A stretch of 40,361 nt of DNA from Flavobacterium sp. (GTDB lineage: Bacteria > Bacteroidota > Bacteroidia > Flavobacteriales > Flavobacteriaceae), in the NCBI GenBank assembly GCA_014377455.1, contig JACMPO010000222.1, positions 1 to 40,361 of the forward strand, given 5' to 3'. The notes under the pieces are model-generated. The model had not been told where the DNA came from. It ran no database searches and saw only the letters and a list, made by a program, of their open reading frames with translations. Both the position numbers and the translations under genes were made by a program. Shown piece by piece: positions 9,410-18,370 of this stretch; positions within the stretch are counted from its first letter, which is position 1; the number at the start of each line of letters is the position of its first letter.

Positions 9410-9452
9410 GTTTTAGGTTGCGATTTTGCTTAGCAAAATCGCAACCTAAAAC
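9410..9452. repeat. Perfect 43-nt palindrome (21-bp arms, 1-nt centre), possible terminator
   Basis: Arms 9410-9430 and 9432-9452 are exact reverse complements around T9431. As RNA this folds into a ~20-bp hairpin with a short loop. It lies 9 nt beyond the stop codon of the dehydrogenase gene (9462, minus strand), as a terminator would, but no run of U follows on the minus side. The rest of the 9145-9461 spacer is AT-rich with the Lrp upstream region and nothing else recognisable. Confidence 0.75.
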
Positions 9453-9461
9453 AACTAAAAA

Positions 9462-10835
9462 CTAATTTCCTGATAATCTATCAGGATTATAGCCAATGTA
9501 AGGCGCAGCCGTTTCGTGAAAAACAACACCAAATTCCTCAAGCTCTTTCAGAATGGGTAAATAAACTTCCTCACGAATAGGAAGCTGAACCCCAGATGTT
9601 TTTATATTACCATTTAAAATTTGCAAAGTCGCCATTGCAACTGGCAATCCAACAGTTTTTGCCATTGCCGTGTATGTTTGATCATCACCAATGCAAACCA
9701 TTTTAGAATCAATTTGAAATTGCTTCCCTTCTAACTCGTAGCCAAATTTATGGTACATTACAATCATATCTTTATCATGAGGTTGTAAAGTCCAAGAGTC
9801 ATTTAAAATTTTTTCAAGAATTTGTGCTGGTGTAGCATTTTTTAATCCCACTTTTTTAGTTGCATTAAATAAGTCGAGTTCGAGCAGTTTGTCCCACATA
9901 ATGTCATCTTGCTCAATCCCTAGAGCAAATCGTGTTTTGATTTCGACCGAATCTGTAGGCGAATAAGGTAAAAATAAATTGATAAAATCTCTGTAAGAAA
10001 TAGTTTCAGAATCATCTATTATATAAGTATCATCGGTCATACCCAATTGCACAAACATATTCCACGCTTTGGAATAGCCAACTCTACGAATAGTACCACG
10101 ATACAACGTAAGCACATCATCAAGACCATAAACACTGCGGTATTTCAACGAATCGCGATTGGCATAACCTTCAAATTTTCCGTAGCCTTCTACTTCTAAA
10201 AACTCTGTTCTTCGAAATAATTTATGATAGGGAATGTATTTATATTTTCCTTCCTGAATAAATTTTGCAGCACCGCCTTGACCCGCTAGCACCACATTTC
10301 GTGGTGCCCAAGTAAATTTATAATTCCATAAATTACTATCTGATTCTGGAGCTACTAAACCACCACAAAAGGATTCAAATAATATTAATTTTCCGCCTTT
10401 GTCTTTTATTTCATCAATAATTTTCATAGCGCTCATGTGATCAATTCCTGGATCGAGACCAATTTCGTTCATAAAAACTAAATTGTTAGCCTTAACTTGA
10501 TCGTTTAACGCTTGCATTTGATCAGAAACATAGGAAGCCGTAACCATGTGCTTTTTGAAAACAATACAATCTCTGGCAACTTCAATATGTAAATGCGCAG
10601 GAAGCATAGAGATTACAATATCCGATTTTTGAATTGCCTCTTTTCGCTGTGTTTCGTTAAAAATATCTAAACAAATTGGAGTTGCATTAGGATGATTAAT
10701 AGTTTTTTGTTCAGCAAGTTCTTTAGATAAATCAGCAATAGTTACATGCAAATTTTGTTCGTCAGATTTATTTAAAAGGTATTGAATTAAGGATGATGCC
10801 GATCTTCCTGCACCTATTATTAGTATGTTTCTCAT
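9462..10835 (-). CDS. Saccharopine dehydrogenase family protein (saccharopine/lysine dehydrogenase type)
   Basis: A 457-residue oxidoreductase. The N-terminus MRNILIIGAGRSASSLIQYLL is a Rossmann dinucleotide-binding motif (GAGxxxS), with an acidic residue at the end of strand 2 (TIADLSKE). GLDPGIDHMSAM near 130 and the FCGGL segment are characteristic of the saccharopine reductase/dehydrogenase family. Family members interconvert lysine, saccharopine and aminoadipate semialdehyde using NAD(P). Length fits the single-domain enzyme rather than the fused eukaryotic form. The Lrp/AsnC gene lies 317 nt downstream on the same strand. Exact substrate and direction are not decidable; a lysine-degradation role is the likeliest. 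Confidence 0.88.
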   Translation of the reverse strand: MRNILIIGAGRSASSLIQYLLNKSDEQNLHVTIADLSKELAEQKTINHPNATPICLDIFNETQRKEAIQKSDIVISMLPAHLHIEVARDCIVFKKHMVTASYVSDQMQALNDQVKANNLVFMNEIGLDPGIDHMSAMKIIDEIKDKGGKLILFESFCGGLVAPESDSNLWNYKFTWAPRNVVLAGQGGAAKFIQEGKYKYIPYHKLFRRTEFLEVEGYGKFEGYANRDSLKYRSVYGLDDVLTLYRGTIRRVGYSKAWNMFVQLGMTDDTYIIDDSETISYRDFINLFLPYSPTDSVEIKTRFALGIEQDDIMWDKLLELDLFNATKKVGLKNATPAQILEKILNDSWTLQPHDKDMIVMYHKFGYELEGKQFQIDSKMVCIGDDQTYTAMAKTVGLPVAMATLQILNGNIKTSGVQLPIREEVYLPILKELEEFGVVFHETAAPYIGYNPDRLSGN

Positions 10836-11040
10836 CTGAAGATTTTATTTAATTTAATTTAATTTCTGAATTATAAATGATTCAAAAATATAATTCGCAA
10901 ATATAACTTTATAACTGTTATCCTTATTGTGAATAGATAAAATAAATTGAAATTGAATTTGTGTAAATCAATAAATATAATTTTACCATAGGGTTAAAAA
11001 CAAAAGCTAAAAATCATTTTTTAATTGATTGGATAAATTC

Positions 11041-11048
11041 TAAATTTG
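11041..11048 (+). promoter_or_regulatory. Candidate -7 box for the DUF423 gene
   Basis: TAAATTTG matches the Bacteroidota -7 consensus TAnnTTTG, 23 nt before the ATG at 11072. No convincing -33 TTTG precedes it at 17-23 nt. It is the only recognisable signal in the 236-nt spacer between the divergent genes at 10835 and 11072. Confidence 0.4.
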
Positions 11049-11071
11049 AATATAAATAAATTTATAATAAA

Positions 11072-11458
11072 ATGGATAGACAAATTCAAATTACAGCTGG
11101 TTTTATGGGCATGATAGCAATAATTCTGGGAGCATTTGGAGCTCATGCACTAAAAGCAGTTTTATCAGTTTCCGAATTAAATACTTTTGAAACTGGTGTT
11201 AAATATCAAATGTATCATGCCTTGTTTTTATTATTCCTAGGATTAAACAACTCGGTAAATTCAAAAATTAAAAGATCCATTTTTCTATTAATTTCATTTG
11301 GTATACTGCTATTTTCTGGATCCATTTATTTACTTGCAACAATGACTATTACTAATATCAATTTCAAAATTATTGGAATTGTGACTCCCATTGGTGGATT
11401 GCTTTTAATAGTAGGTTGGGGACTTTTTGCACTAAATTTAATAAGGAACAAATCATAA
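11072..11458 (+). CDS. DUF423 family membrane protein (YgdD-like)
   Basis: A 128-residue protein with four predicted membrane helices (about 8-26, 45-60, 68-88 and 98-120). GAFGAHALK near 20-28 and ETGVKYQMYHALFLLFLG near 40-58 are the hallmark motifs of DUF423. The family is widespread in bacteria and has no established biochemical role. It stands alone between a divergent dehydrogenase and pckA (79-nt gap); pckA appears to have its own -7 box, so co-transcription is uncertain. Confidence 0.93.
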   Translation: MDRQIQITAGFMGMIAIILGAFGAHALKAVLSVSELNTFETGVKYQMYHALFLLFLGLNNSVNSKIKRSIFLLISFGILLFSGSIYLLATMTITNINFKIIGIVTPIGGLLLIVGWGLFALNLIRNKS

Positions 11459-11495
11459 AATTTAATTAACTACAACGTTGTAATAATTATTTATT

Positions 11496-11503
11496 TACCT
11501 TTG
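11496..11503 (+). promoter_or_regulatory. Candidate -7 box for pckA
   Basis: TACCTTTG matches TAnnTTTG exactly and lies 34 nt before the pckA ATG. The nearest upstream TTG (11478-11480) is only 15 nt away, shorter than the usual -33 spacing, so only the -7 element is well supported. Confidence 0.45.
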
Positions 11504-11537
11504 ACCAAATTTAAAAAGTAATACAAACTTAATTTCT

Positions 11538-13163
11538 ATGGAGAATTACGCCCCAATCACGAAATCGATTTCGCTAGAAAAATATGGCATTTTAAACTCA
11601 AAACAAATAGTCTATAATCCATCTTTTGAATTTTTATATAATGAGGAGTTAAATCCAGCATTAACTGGGTTCGAACGTGGACAGCTTTCAGAACTTGGTG
11701 CTGTAAATGTAATGACTGGCGAATTTACTGGACGTTCTCCTAAAGACAAATATATAGTCGAAGATGCTATAACAAAAGATACGATTTGGTGGAATTCAAC
11801 TAAAACTCCTAACGATAATAAACCCATTTCGCAAGACACTTGGAGTGCATTAAAACAAACTACAGTAAATCAACTTTCGGGAAAAAAGTTATATATAATT
11901 GACGCTTTTTGCGGTGCTAACAAAAACACCAGACTTAAAGTGCGTTTCATTATGGAAGTTGCTTGGCAAGCCCATTTTGTAAAAAATATGTTTATTCGCC
12001 CAACAGAAGAAGAACTGGATAACTTTGGCGAACCCGATTTTATTGTTATGAATGCTTCTAAAACCAGTTTTAAAGATTTTGCAAAACACAATTTAAATTC
12101 AGAGGTTTATATAGCTTTCAATTTGACTGAAAAAATTCAATTGATTGGAGGAACATGGTATGGCGGCGAAATGAAGAAAGGTTTATTTTCAATGATGAAT
12201 TATTACTTACCACTTCAAGGAATCGCTTCAATGCACTGCTCGGCAAATAAAGGAAAAGATGGTGATGTAGCTATTTTCTTTGGCCTTTCTGGAACCGGAA
12301 AAACAACTTTGTCTACCGATCCAAAACGTGAATTAATAGGCGATGACGAACACGGCTGGGACCACGATGGCGTCTTTAATTTTGAAGGTGGTTGTTATGC
12401 AAAAACAATCGATTTAAGTAAAGAAAATGAACCCGATATTTATGGAGCTATTAAAAAAGATGCGCTATTAGAAAATGTAACTTTAGATTCTAACGGAAAA
12501 ATAGATTTTAAAGACACGTCAATAACTCAAAATACCCGAGTTTCGTATCCAATAAATCATATTCATAATATTGTAAAGCCTGTATCTAAAGCTGGTCATG
12601 CAACTAAAGTAATTTTTTTAACTGCCGACGCTTTCGGCGTAATGCCACCAGTATCAAAATTAACTCCTGAACAAACAAAATATTATTTTCTCTCTGGCTT
12701 CACAGCCAAATTAGCAGGAACCGAACGTGGTGTGAATGAGCCAACTCCTACTTTTTCAGCTTGTTTCGGGAAAGCCTTTTTATCATTACATCCAACACAA
12801 TATGCAGTTGAATTAGTAAAAAAAATGGAGCAAAATAATGCAACAGCTTACATGGTAAACACGGGTTGGAACGGAACAGGAAAACGAATTTCCATAAAAG
12901 ATACTAGAGCAATAATTGATGCAATTCTAGATAGTTCAATTGAGAATGAAGAATTTGATGTAATTCCAATTTTTAATTTTGAAATTCCTAAGTCCTTAAA
13001 AAATGTTGATAGTACAATTCTTGATCCAAGAAATACTTATCAAAATAAAACAGAATGGACTGAGAAAGCTTCAAATTTAGCTGGTTTATTTATTAAAAAC
13101 TTTGTTCAATATACCGATAATGAACAAGGTAAAAGCCTAGTTGAAGCTGGTCCTAAATTGTAA
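11538..13163 (+). CDS. pckA: Phosphoenolpyruvate carboxykinase (ATP)
   Basis: A 541-residue cytosolic enzyme, normal for the ATP-dependent family. It converts oxaloacetate plus ATP to PEP, CO2 and ADP, the entry to gluconeogenesis. The kinase-1a P-loop GLSGTGKTT (249-257), the metal-binding [10 protein letters not shown] (from 269), the substrate-loop [11 protein letters not shown] near 64-74 and [12 protein letters not shown] near 203 are all intact. The only nearby hairpin terminator is 190 nt downstream (13353) and appears to belong to the cysteine leader, so pckA transcripts may also read into it. Confidence 0.97.
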   Translation: MENYAPITKSISLEKYGILNSKQIVYNPSFEFLYNEELNPALTGFERGQLSELGAVNVMTGEFTGRSPKDKYIVEDAITKDTIWWNSTKTPNDNKPISQDTWSALKQTTVNQLSGKKLYIIDAFCGANKNTRLKVRFIMEVAWQAHFVKNMFIRPTEEELDNFGEPDFIVMNASKTSFKDFAKHNLNSEVYIAFNLTEKIQLIGGTWYGGEMKKGLFSMMNYYLPLQGIASMHCSANKGKDGDVAIFFGLSGTGKTTLSTDPKRELIGDDEHGWDHDGVFNFEGGCYAKTIDLSKENEPDIYGAIKKDALLENVTLDSNGKIDFKDTSITQNTRVSYPINHIHNIVKPVSKAGHATKVIFLTADAFGVMPPVSKLTPEQTKYYFLSGFTAKLAGTERGVNEPTPTFSACFGKAFLSLHPTQYAVELVKKMEQNNATAYMVNTGWNGTGKRISIKDTRAIIDAILDSSIENEEFDVIPIFNFEIPKSLKNVDSTILDPRNTYQNKTEWTEKASNLAGLFIKNFVQYTDNEQGKSLVEAGPKL

Positions 13164-13205
13164 GACATTATTATTTTTAATAAAATGTTAAATTATTACA
13201 TTCCA

Positions 13206-13237
13206 TTTGGAATAACAAAAAAAACTGCTCAAATTTG
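13206..13237 (+). promoter_or_regulatory. Candidate promoter of the cysteine leader/cysE-cysK operon
   Basis: TTTG at 13206-13209, 20 nt spacer, then CAAATTTG at 13230-13237, one mismatch from the -7 consensus TAnnTTTG. Transcription would begin near 13243, about 13 nt before the leader ORF, consistent with a dedicated transcript for the leader and cysE-cysK. Confidence 0.5.
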
Positions 13238-13255
13238 TATATACAAATATTAAAA

Positions 13256-13327
13256 ATGCAGTCAATATTATTTCATTCAATGTGTTGTTGCTTCTCGAAA
13301 GACGAAGGTATTTTTGCTATGAACTAA
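13256..13327 (+). CDS. Putative cysteine leader peptide (23 aa, three consecutive Cys codons)
   Basis: An ATG-started 23-codon ORF (MQSILFHSMCCCFSKDEGIF..., ending with TAA at 13325-13327). The Cys codons TGT TGT TGC (13283-13291) are consecutive at positions 10-12. It lies after a promoter-like sequence and before an intrinsic terminator that itself precedes cysE, the enzyme committing serine to cysteine synthesis. Run-of-cognate-codon leaders followed by a terminator are the standard design of ribosome-mediated attenuators (trp, his, leu). An internal ATG (13280) directly before the Cys run could give a shorter peptide. There is no Shine-Dalgarno, as normal for this phylum. The coding call is inference from architecture; no homologue search was done. 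Confidence 0.6.
   Translation: MQSILFHSMCCCFSKDEGIFAMN
13291..13314 (+). promoter_or_regulatory. Candidate attenuator regions 1:2 (protector hairpin) and antiterminator strand
   Basis: CUUCUC at 13291-13296 can pair with GA-c-GAAG at 13301-13307 around a GAAA tetraloop: six pairs and one bulged C, overlapping the last Cys codon. The strand 13304-13314 can instead pair with the terminator's left arm (13353-13362): five pairs including one G-U, a small internal loop, then four U-A pairs. A ribosome stalled on the Cys codons would free this strand, while one running to the stop would cover it. The pairings are modest and by-eye. Confidence 0.4.
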
Positions 13328-13352
13328 TTTTCTATATAGTTACAAAACAAAT

Positions 13353-13388
13353 AAAACTCTTCAAATATTGGGGAGTTTTTGTTTTTTA
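13353..13388 (+). terminator. Intrinsic terminator between the leader peptide and cysE
   Basis: A 12-bp stem (arms 13353-13364 and 13368-13379, 3-nt loop, two G-U pairs) followed by TTTTTGTTTTTT. It ends about 30 nt before the cysE ATG and 25 nt after the leader stop. It may act as attenuator, as the pckA terminator, or both. Confidence 0.85.
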
Positions 13389-13418
13389 ATAAAATATCAA
13401 AATCAATTTTTACATTTA

Positions 13419-14243
13419 ATGAAATCAGAAACCAGAGCGATATATCAAAAGAATTTTTTAGAAAAAAGAATTTTTTTAAATAAAAAGAAAGCTAAATATT
13501 GGATCAATGAATTGACCTATTGGCTATTTTGTTCGCAAAAAGAATATGTAAATTTTAGTTTTTTTGAGGAAAAAGAAATTGAATTAATCTCACTATTATC
13601 TGAATTATTAATAGAAGAACAATTCACTGCAGACCAAGCAAATAATGTTTCAAATACTTTTTTTGATACCATCTCTGAAATTCATAAAATGCTTCTTCAA
13701 GATTTAAGTGCCATTTTAGAATTTGATCCTGCTGCAAAATCAAGAAACGAGGTTTTAATAGCGTATCCCGGTTTTTTTGCCATCACGGTTCACAGGATTG
13801 CAAATAAATTATGGAATAGCACTAGCACCATTTTATCAAGATTAATTGCAGAATACGCACACTCTAAAACTGGAATTGACATTCATCCTGCTGCCATAAT
13901 TGGCGAACGATTTTTCATCGATCATGGAACCGGAATTGTAATTGGCGAAACAACAATTATTGGTAAAAATGTAAAAATTTATCAAGGTGTAACACTTGGT
14001 GCATTAACAGTAAGCAAAGATGAAAGTGATGAAAAAAGACATCCAACTATAGAAGATAATGTAGTGATTTACGCAAATGCAACCATTTTAGGAGGTAAAA
14101 CCACAATTGGGAAAGATGCAATAATTGGAGGAAATGTATGGATTACCAGTTCCATTCCTCCACAATCGCTAGTTTTTCATAAAAGCGAAATAGTAGTTAA
14201 AAATAAACATGTATTTCCCGAAGCACTGAACTTTAGTATTTAA
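13419..14243 (+). CDS. cysE: Serine O-acetyltransferase (CysE/EpsC type)
   Basis: A 274-residue enzyme transferring acetyl from acetyl-CoA to serine to give O-acetylserine, first step of cysteine synthesis. The N-terminal half is helical. From ~160 it is a left-handed beta-helix of hexapeptide repeats with the catalytic signature IDHGTGIVIGETTIIG and GVTLGAL. I start at ATG 13419 (MKSETR): the frame can be extended to a TTG at 13368, but that start lies inside the terminator hairpin arm. The extended helical N-terminus suggests the EpsC-like subgroup. It lies 29 nt before cysteine synthase, its pathway partner, in one operon. Expression is probably attenuated by the upstream Cys-codon leader. 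Confidence 0.93.
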   Translation: MKSETRAIYQKNFLEKRIFLNKKKAKYWINELTYWLFCSQKEYVNFSFFEEKEIELISLLSELLIEEQFTADQANNVSNTFFDTISEIHKMLLQDLSAILEFDPAAKSRNEVLIAYPGFFAITVHRIANKLWNSTSTILSRLIAEYAHSKTGIDIHPAAIIGERFFIDHGTGIVIGETTIIGKNVKIYQGVTLGALTVSKDESDEKRHPTIEDNVVIYANATILGGKTTIGKDAIIGGNVWITSSIPPQSLVFHKSEIVVKNKHVFPEALNFSI

Positions 14244-14272
14244 AATAAAAATTGTAAATAAAATTAAAATCT

Positions 14273-15181
14273 ATGAAAGCAAATAACATTTTAGAAACAA
14301 TTGGTAATACACCAACTGTAAAACTCAATCGCCTTTTTGAAAATAGAAATGTCTGGATAAAACTAGAGCGAACTAATCCTGGAAATAGTATAAAAGATAG
14401 AATTGCGCTTGCAATGATTGAAGATGCCGAAAAAAAAGGATTACTAAAACCAGATAGTATCATTATTGAACCTACGTCGGGAAATACTGGAATTGGATTA
14501 GCTTTAGTTGCAGCGGTAAAAGGCTACAAAGTTATCTTAGTAATGCCCGAATCGATGAGTGTGGAACGTAGAAAATTGATGGAAATTTACGGAGCAACTT
14601 TCGAATTAACGCCAAGAGAAAAAGGAATGAAAGGAGCTATTGAGCGTGCTACAGCATTAGTATTAGAAACTCCAAATTCATGGTCTCCTCAACAATTTAA
14701 TAATCCAGCCAACGTTGAAATTCACAAAACTACAACAGCATTGGAAATTCTGGCAGATTTTCCAGATGGTTTAGATTACATAATTACTGGTGTGGGAACT
14801 GGTGGTCATATCACAGGAGTTGCTGAGGTTTTAAAAGAAAAATTTCCCAAGTTACAAGTTATAGCAGTCGAGCCAGAATTGTCGCCAGTGTTAAGTGGTG
14901 GAAGTCCTGCACCTCATCCATTGCAAGGAATTGGAGCAGGTTTTGTTCCTCAAAATTATCATGCAAGTGTAATAGATGGTGTAATTCAAGTTAGTAAAGA
15001 TGAAGCGTATGAATTTACTCGAAACTGTGCAAAAAAAGAAGGTATTTTGGTTGGAATTTCAACTGGCGCATCTTTAGCTGCGGTTGCTAAAAAATTAGCA
15101 GATATTCCAAATGATGCAATAGTGTTGACGTTTAATTATGACACTGGTGAACGATATTTATCTATTGAAGGGTTGTTTTAA
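14273..15181 (+). CDS. cysK: Cysteine synthase (O-acetylserine sulfhydrylase)
   Basis: A 302-residue PLP fold-type II enzyme that replaces the acetate of O-acetylserine with sulfide to form cysteine. The PLP lysine is K41 in NPGNSIKDR. The substrate loop TSGNTG is at 68-73, the phosphate-binding GTGGHITG near 177, and GIGAGFVP near 222 favours CysK over CysM (whose loop is usually GTTGT). It follows cysE by 29 nt and ends before a long-stem terminator, so the two make a compact cysteine operon. The CysK/CysM distinction is not certain from reading alone. Confidence 0.93.
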   Translation: MKANNILETIGNTPTVKLNRLFENRNVWIKLERTNPGNSIKDRIALAMIEDAEKKGLLKPDSIIIEPTSGNTGIGLALVAAVKGYKVILVMPESMSVERRKLMEIYGATFELTPREKGMKGAIERATALVLETPNSWSPQQFNNPANVEIHKTTTALEILADFPDGLDYIITGVGTGGHITGVAEVLKEKFPKLQVIAVEPELSPVLSGGSPAPHPLQGIGAGFVPQNYHASVIDGVIQVSKDEAYEFTRNCAKKEGILVGISTGASLAAVAKKLADIPNDAIVLTFNYDTGERYLSIEGLF

Positions 15182-15192
15182 AAAGAAATTTT

Positions 15193-15258
15193 AAATTAGA
15201 TTAAGAGTTGACTTTTAAAAATTAGCATGGTGACTCTTAATCTAATTTATTTTTTTCA
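15193..15258. terminator. Bidirectional terminator between cysK and the crotonase gene
   Basis: A perfect 16-bp inverted repeat (15193-15208 with 15233-15248, 24-nt loop) between convergent genes, with ATTTTTTT after it on the plus side and a U-rich stretch (from 15181-15192) after it on the minus side. Confidence 0.85.
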
Positions 15259-15284
15259 AGACTTAAAAAAAGCTAGTTTTTAGA

Positions 15285-16067
15285 TTAATTTCCCAAAAAA
15301 ACGGCTTTCCTTTTTTCTAAAAATGCCGTTGTGCCTTCTTTAAAATCAGCAGTGCCAAAACATTTGCCAAAGTTTTTGATTTCTGTTTTGAAGCCATTTT
15401 CTCCATCTTTATAATTAGCATTAATGGCTTTTATCGCTTTGCTAATAGCAACAGGCGAATTCCTTATAATCTTTGTTGCGATACTTTTTGAAAAATTCAT
15501 GAGTTCACTTTGTGGCACAACGTGATTTACCAAACCATAATTTAAGGCCGTTTGTGAATCTATCATTCCAGCAGTCATTATTAACTCCATAGCTCTACCT
15601 TTTCCTATAAGCTGTGGCAATCGTTGAGTACCACCATAACCTGGAATTACACCAAGTGAAACTTCAGGCAATCCCATTTTGGCATTTTCTGATGCAATTC
15701 GAAAGTGACAAGCCATTGCTAATTCCAATCCGCCACCAAGTGCAAAACCGTTTATTAATGCAATGGTTGGTGTACTTAAATTTTCTACAAAATCGAATAA
15801 CAATTCTTGTCCTTGTGCAGCAAGCTGTGCTCCTTCCTCAACACTAAAATTTGCAAATTCGGCAATATCAGCACCTGCGACAAAAGCTTTTTCTCCTTCG
15901 CCAGTAATAATAATAACTCGCGTATTTAAATCGAAATCTAATGTTTCAAATGCATTGTGTAATTCTTGAATGGTAGCACCATTCAGCGCGTTTAATTTAG
16001 ATGGTCGGTTTATTATAATTGTTCCTATTCCATTTTCAGTGGTAACAAGTAAATTTTCGTAGTTCAT
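15285..16067 (-). CDS. Enoyl-CoA hydratase/isomerase family protein (crotonase)
   Basis: A 260-residue crotonase, normal family length. The oxyanion-hole segments AFVAGADIAEF (61-71) and ALGGGLELAMAC (109-120) are present, and both catalytic glutamates of true hydratases are in place (E115, and E135 in GLPEVSLGV), so hydration of 2-enoyl-CoA in beta-oxidation is plausible. It starts 11 nt after the histidine kinase stop, so the two are likely co-transcribed, an arrangement with no obvious functional link. Exact acyl-CoA substrate unknown. Confidence 0.9.
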   Translation of the reverse strand: MNYENLLVTTENGIGTIIINRPSKLNALNGATIQELHNAFETLDFDLNTRVIIITGEGEKAFVAGADIAEFANFSVEEGAQLAAQGQELLFDFVENLSTPTIALINGFALGGGLELAMACHFRIASENAKMGLPEVSLGVIPGYGGTQRLPQLIGKGRAMELIMTAGMIDSQTALNYGLVNHVVPQSELMNFSKSIATKIIRNSPVAISKAIKAINANYKDGENGFKTEIKNFGKCFGTADFKEGTTAFLEKRKAVFLGN

Positions 16068-16078
16068 TTTTTTTAATT

Positions 16079-17545
16079 TTAAATTATGGGTAGTGTAACA
16101 AAAAAGGTGGTTCCTTTTCCTGTTTCAGTTTCAAATGTAATAGTTCCCTTATAATTTTCGATAATATTTTTAATAATTCCCAATCCCAATCCCATACCAC
16201 TATTTTTAGTTGTGAATTTGGGCTCAAAAATACGTTCAATATTTTCTGTTTCAATTCCTATACCAGTATCTTTTACCGAAATAATAACTCTATTTTCAAC
16301 TCTTTTTACTGATACAATAACCGATTTTTCTGCTTGATTTTCTGGTATCGATTGAATGGCATTTTTAACTAAATTTGTAATGATCCTTACAAGTTGTGTT
16401 CGATCCATAATAGTGATAATTTCGTCTTCATATGTATGAAAACTTAAATATTCTTCATTAAAAATATCTAAAGAAAAATCGACCACTTCTACTACATTCA
16501 AAGTTTCATTTTGTTGCGCTGGCATGGATGCAAAATTTGAAAATGCAGATGCTACTGAACTCATGGTATCAATTTGCTGAATTAATGTTTTAGAATAATC
16601 GTTTATTTTTTGCTTTAAATTTGGATCTTCGGGATCAAATTTTCGCTGAAAACTCTGAACCGTCAGTCGCATTGGCGTTAACGGATTTTTTATTTCGTGT
16701 GCTACTTGTTTTGCCATTTCGCGCCAAGCTTGTTCTCGCTCACTTTGTGCTAACATCGTTGCGCTTTCTTCAAGCTCGTCAACCATCGCATTGTAAGCTT
16801 TTATTAGCGAATTAATTTCTTTACTATTGGCTTCAATTACAATTTTCTCGTTTTTTTGATTTAAACTGGTTTCGTTTATTTTATCTGATATTGTTTTTAA
16901 AGATTGTGTAATATAAGACGATAAAAAGTAAGCCAATCCAAAAGCTATGAGCAACATAAAGAAATAAACCTGACTTAATTTTATTAAAAATTCCTGAATT
17001 TCATTTTCATAGAAACTATCATCTTCAACATAAGGCAAATTTAAAATTCCTAAAGGTTTGAACTTATCGTCTTTTATTTGACTAAACGAAGATCGGTTTT
17101 TAACTCCGTCAATACTTTTGATATCAACATATCTCTTTTCAATAGAAGATTGAACTAATTTAATAATATATTTTGGCACTGGAGGTGAAATACTATCGAC
17201 TGAAAATGAAGCTTTTGATGATTTTAACAGTTTTCCATCGAGCGAATAAATATTTATTTCCAAGTTGTGAATATCTGCTAATTCATGAATTTTATCTTTA
17301 AAAATTAATGGAAGATTTTTTTCCGTAAGCGGATACGTTGTTGTAGAAAGCACATAATTAATATGTTCTTTTATTGCATTTTCTTTTCGATCTAATAACT
17401 CTTGATGATACTTTCGAGCCTCATTTTTAAACTGAATTACCGATATCGAAGCCATTAAAATTGAAGCAATTAATATCAATACAATCATCGACAGGAAAAT
17501 CCTAATTCGTAACGAAAGCATCGACATTTTAAAACCTTGCACCAT
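16079..17545 (-). CDS. NtrY-like membrane sensor histidine kinase
   Basis: A 488-residue kinase. TM1 is ~13-36, an extracytoplasmic sensor ~37-190, TM2 ~192-215, then a HAMP linker to ~270. The HisKA domain has H283 in VAHEIKNPLTPMRL, and the HATPase has N395 (NLVKNAIQ), D426 (DTGIGI) and GMGLGLGI. The LTPMRLTVQ continuation of the H-box is typical of NtrY-type kinases. A second Met at residue 7 or 9 could be the true start. No response regulator is adjacent. A TAACTTTG -7-like box at 17606-17613 (minus) may drive it. Confidence 0.92.
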   Translation of the reverse strand: MVQGFKMSMLSLRIRIFLSMIVLILIASILMASISVIQFKNEARKYHQELLDRKENAIKEHINYVLSTTTYPLTEKNLPLIFKDKIHELADIHNLEINIYSLDGKLLKSSKASFSVDSISPPVPKYIIKLVQSSIEKRYVDIKSIDGVKNRSSFSQIKDDKFKPLGILNLPYVEDDSFYENEIQEFLIKLSQVYFFMLLIAFGLAYFLSSYITQSLKTISDKINETSLNQKNEKIVIEANSKEINSLIKAYNAMVDELEESATMLAQSEREQAWREMAKQVAHEIKNPLTPMRLTVQSFQRKFDPEDPNLKQKINDYSKTLIQQIDTMSSVASAFSNFASMPAQQNETLNVVEVVDFSLDIFNEEYLSFHTYEDEIITIMDRTQLVRIITNLVKNAIQSIPENQAEKSVIVSVKRVENRVIISVKDTGIGIETENIERIFEPKFTTKNSGMGLGLGIIKNIIENYKGTITFETETGKGTTFFVTLPII

Positions 17546-17634
17546 ATTTTGTATTCCTGAAAGTTACATTAAACAGTAACCTATAACTTAATAGCAAATT
17601 TAAAACAAAGTTAAGGAGCAAAAGCCTTAATCAT

Positions 17635-17656
17635 GAAATTATTGCAAATGCAACTT
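17635..17656. repeat. 22-bp dispersed repeat, copy A (3' of recO)
   Basis: A 22-bp word ending ATTGCAAATGCAACTT, with the core TTGC-AAAT-GCAA inverted repeat, immediately after the recO stop codon (minus strand). It differs at one position from copy B at 37036-37057. Confidence 0.7.
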
Positions 17657-18370
17657 TTATGAAAAAACTTCTTTTAAAACTGCAAGTGACTTCGGCATTT
17701 TAAATCCGTCCAAATGAATGATATAATAATCTAAAAGAATTTTAAGAATTGTATGTCGCTCAGTTCCTGAAAAAGTTTTTTGAGTGGAATCGAATTTTAA
17801 ATCAATCAGTTTTTTGAATAGATCTGTTTGATGTAAAGACAAACTATTTGTGCTTTGGAAAATTGAAAAAATACCCTCGCTTAAATCAAAAAAATCATAT
17901 TTTGATTCAGAAATATCTGGATAAAACCCCAAATATTTAGTCATTTCCAACATTAAAATTAAATGAAAATTTGAAATTTCGTGATGATGATCAAGCCATA
18001 CTAAAGCAGTTTCTAAAAAAGTAAATAGTTCCTGATTTTTTTCTTCTTCGTGAATGGAATGTTGAATAATTTCAGATAGAAATAAAACAATTGTACTTTT
18101 ATAAATGGTAGTATTTATAGTTTGGAAAGCCGTGGCAAGTTTTATTTCTTTAAAATGTTCTAATGTTCCTTTGTTTTTGTGAGTAGCCACAATTTCTAGA
18201 ATTGTTAAAGGTTGAAAATAAGCAATTTTTTGGGACGACTTTCGGTTTGAAAAGGCACTTTGGACGAAGTAACTTTTAAGACCATCACTTTCGGTAAAAC
18301 ATTTTACAATTAAACTTTTTTCCTGATATTTTACTGTCGAAATGACGATGGCTTTTGTTTTGACTAACAT
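17657..18370 (-). CDS. recO: DNA repair protein RecO
   Basis: A 237-residue protein. The N-terminus MLVKTKAIVISTVKYQEKSLIVKCFTESDGLKSYFVQSAF is the RecO OB-fold, followed by the helical C-terminal domain with few cysteines, as in Bacteroidota members lacking the zinc finger. RecO loads RecA onto SSB-coated DNA with RecR. Its ATG overlaps the TAA of porZ by one base (TAATG), implying translational coupling; recO next to porZ is a familiar arrangement in this phylum. Confidence 0.92.
   Translation of the reverse strand: MLVKTKAIVISTVKYQEKSLIVKCFTESDGLKSYFVQSAFSNRKSSQKIAYFQPLTILEIVATHKNKGTLEHFKEIKLATAFQTINTTIYKSTIVLFLSEIIQHSIHEEEKNQELFTFLETALVWLDHHHEISNFHLILMLEMTKYLGFYPDISESKYDFFDLSEGIFSIFQSTNSLSLHQTDLFKKLIDLKFDSTQKTFSGTERHTILKILLDYYIIHLDGFKMPKSLAVLKEVFS

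Noticed and set aside
13291..13376. Alternative pairing of 13290-13298 with the terminator right arm 13368-13376 as antiterminator
   Set aside because: A ribosome stalled on the Cys codons would cover 13290-13298, giving the wrong regulatory sense; the 13304-13314 pairing fits better.
13368..13418. Longer cysE frame beginning at TTG 13368
   Set aside because: The extra 17 codons start inside the terminator's right arm, and the ATG at 13419 gives the family-like N-terminus.
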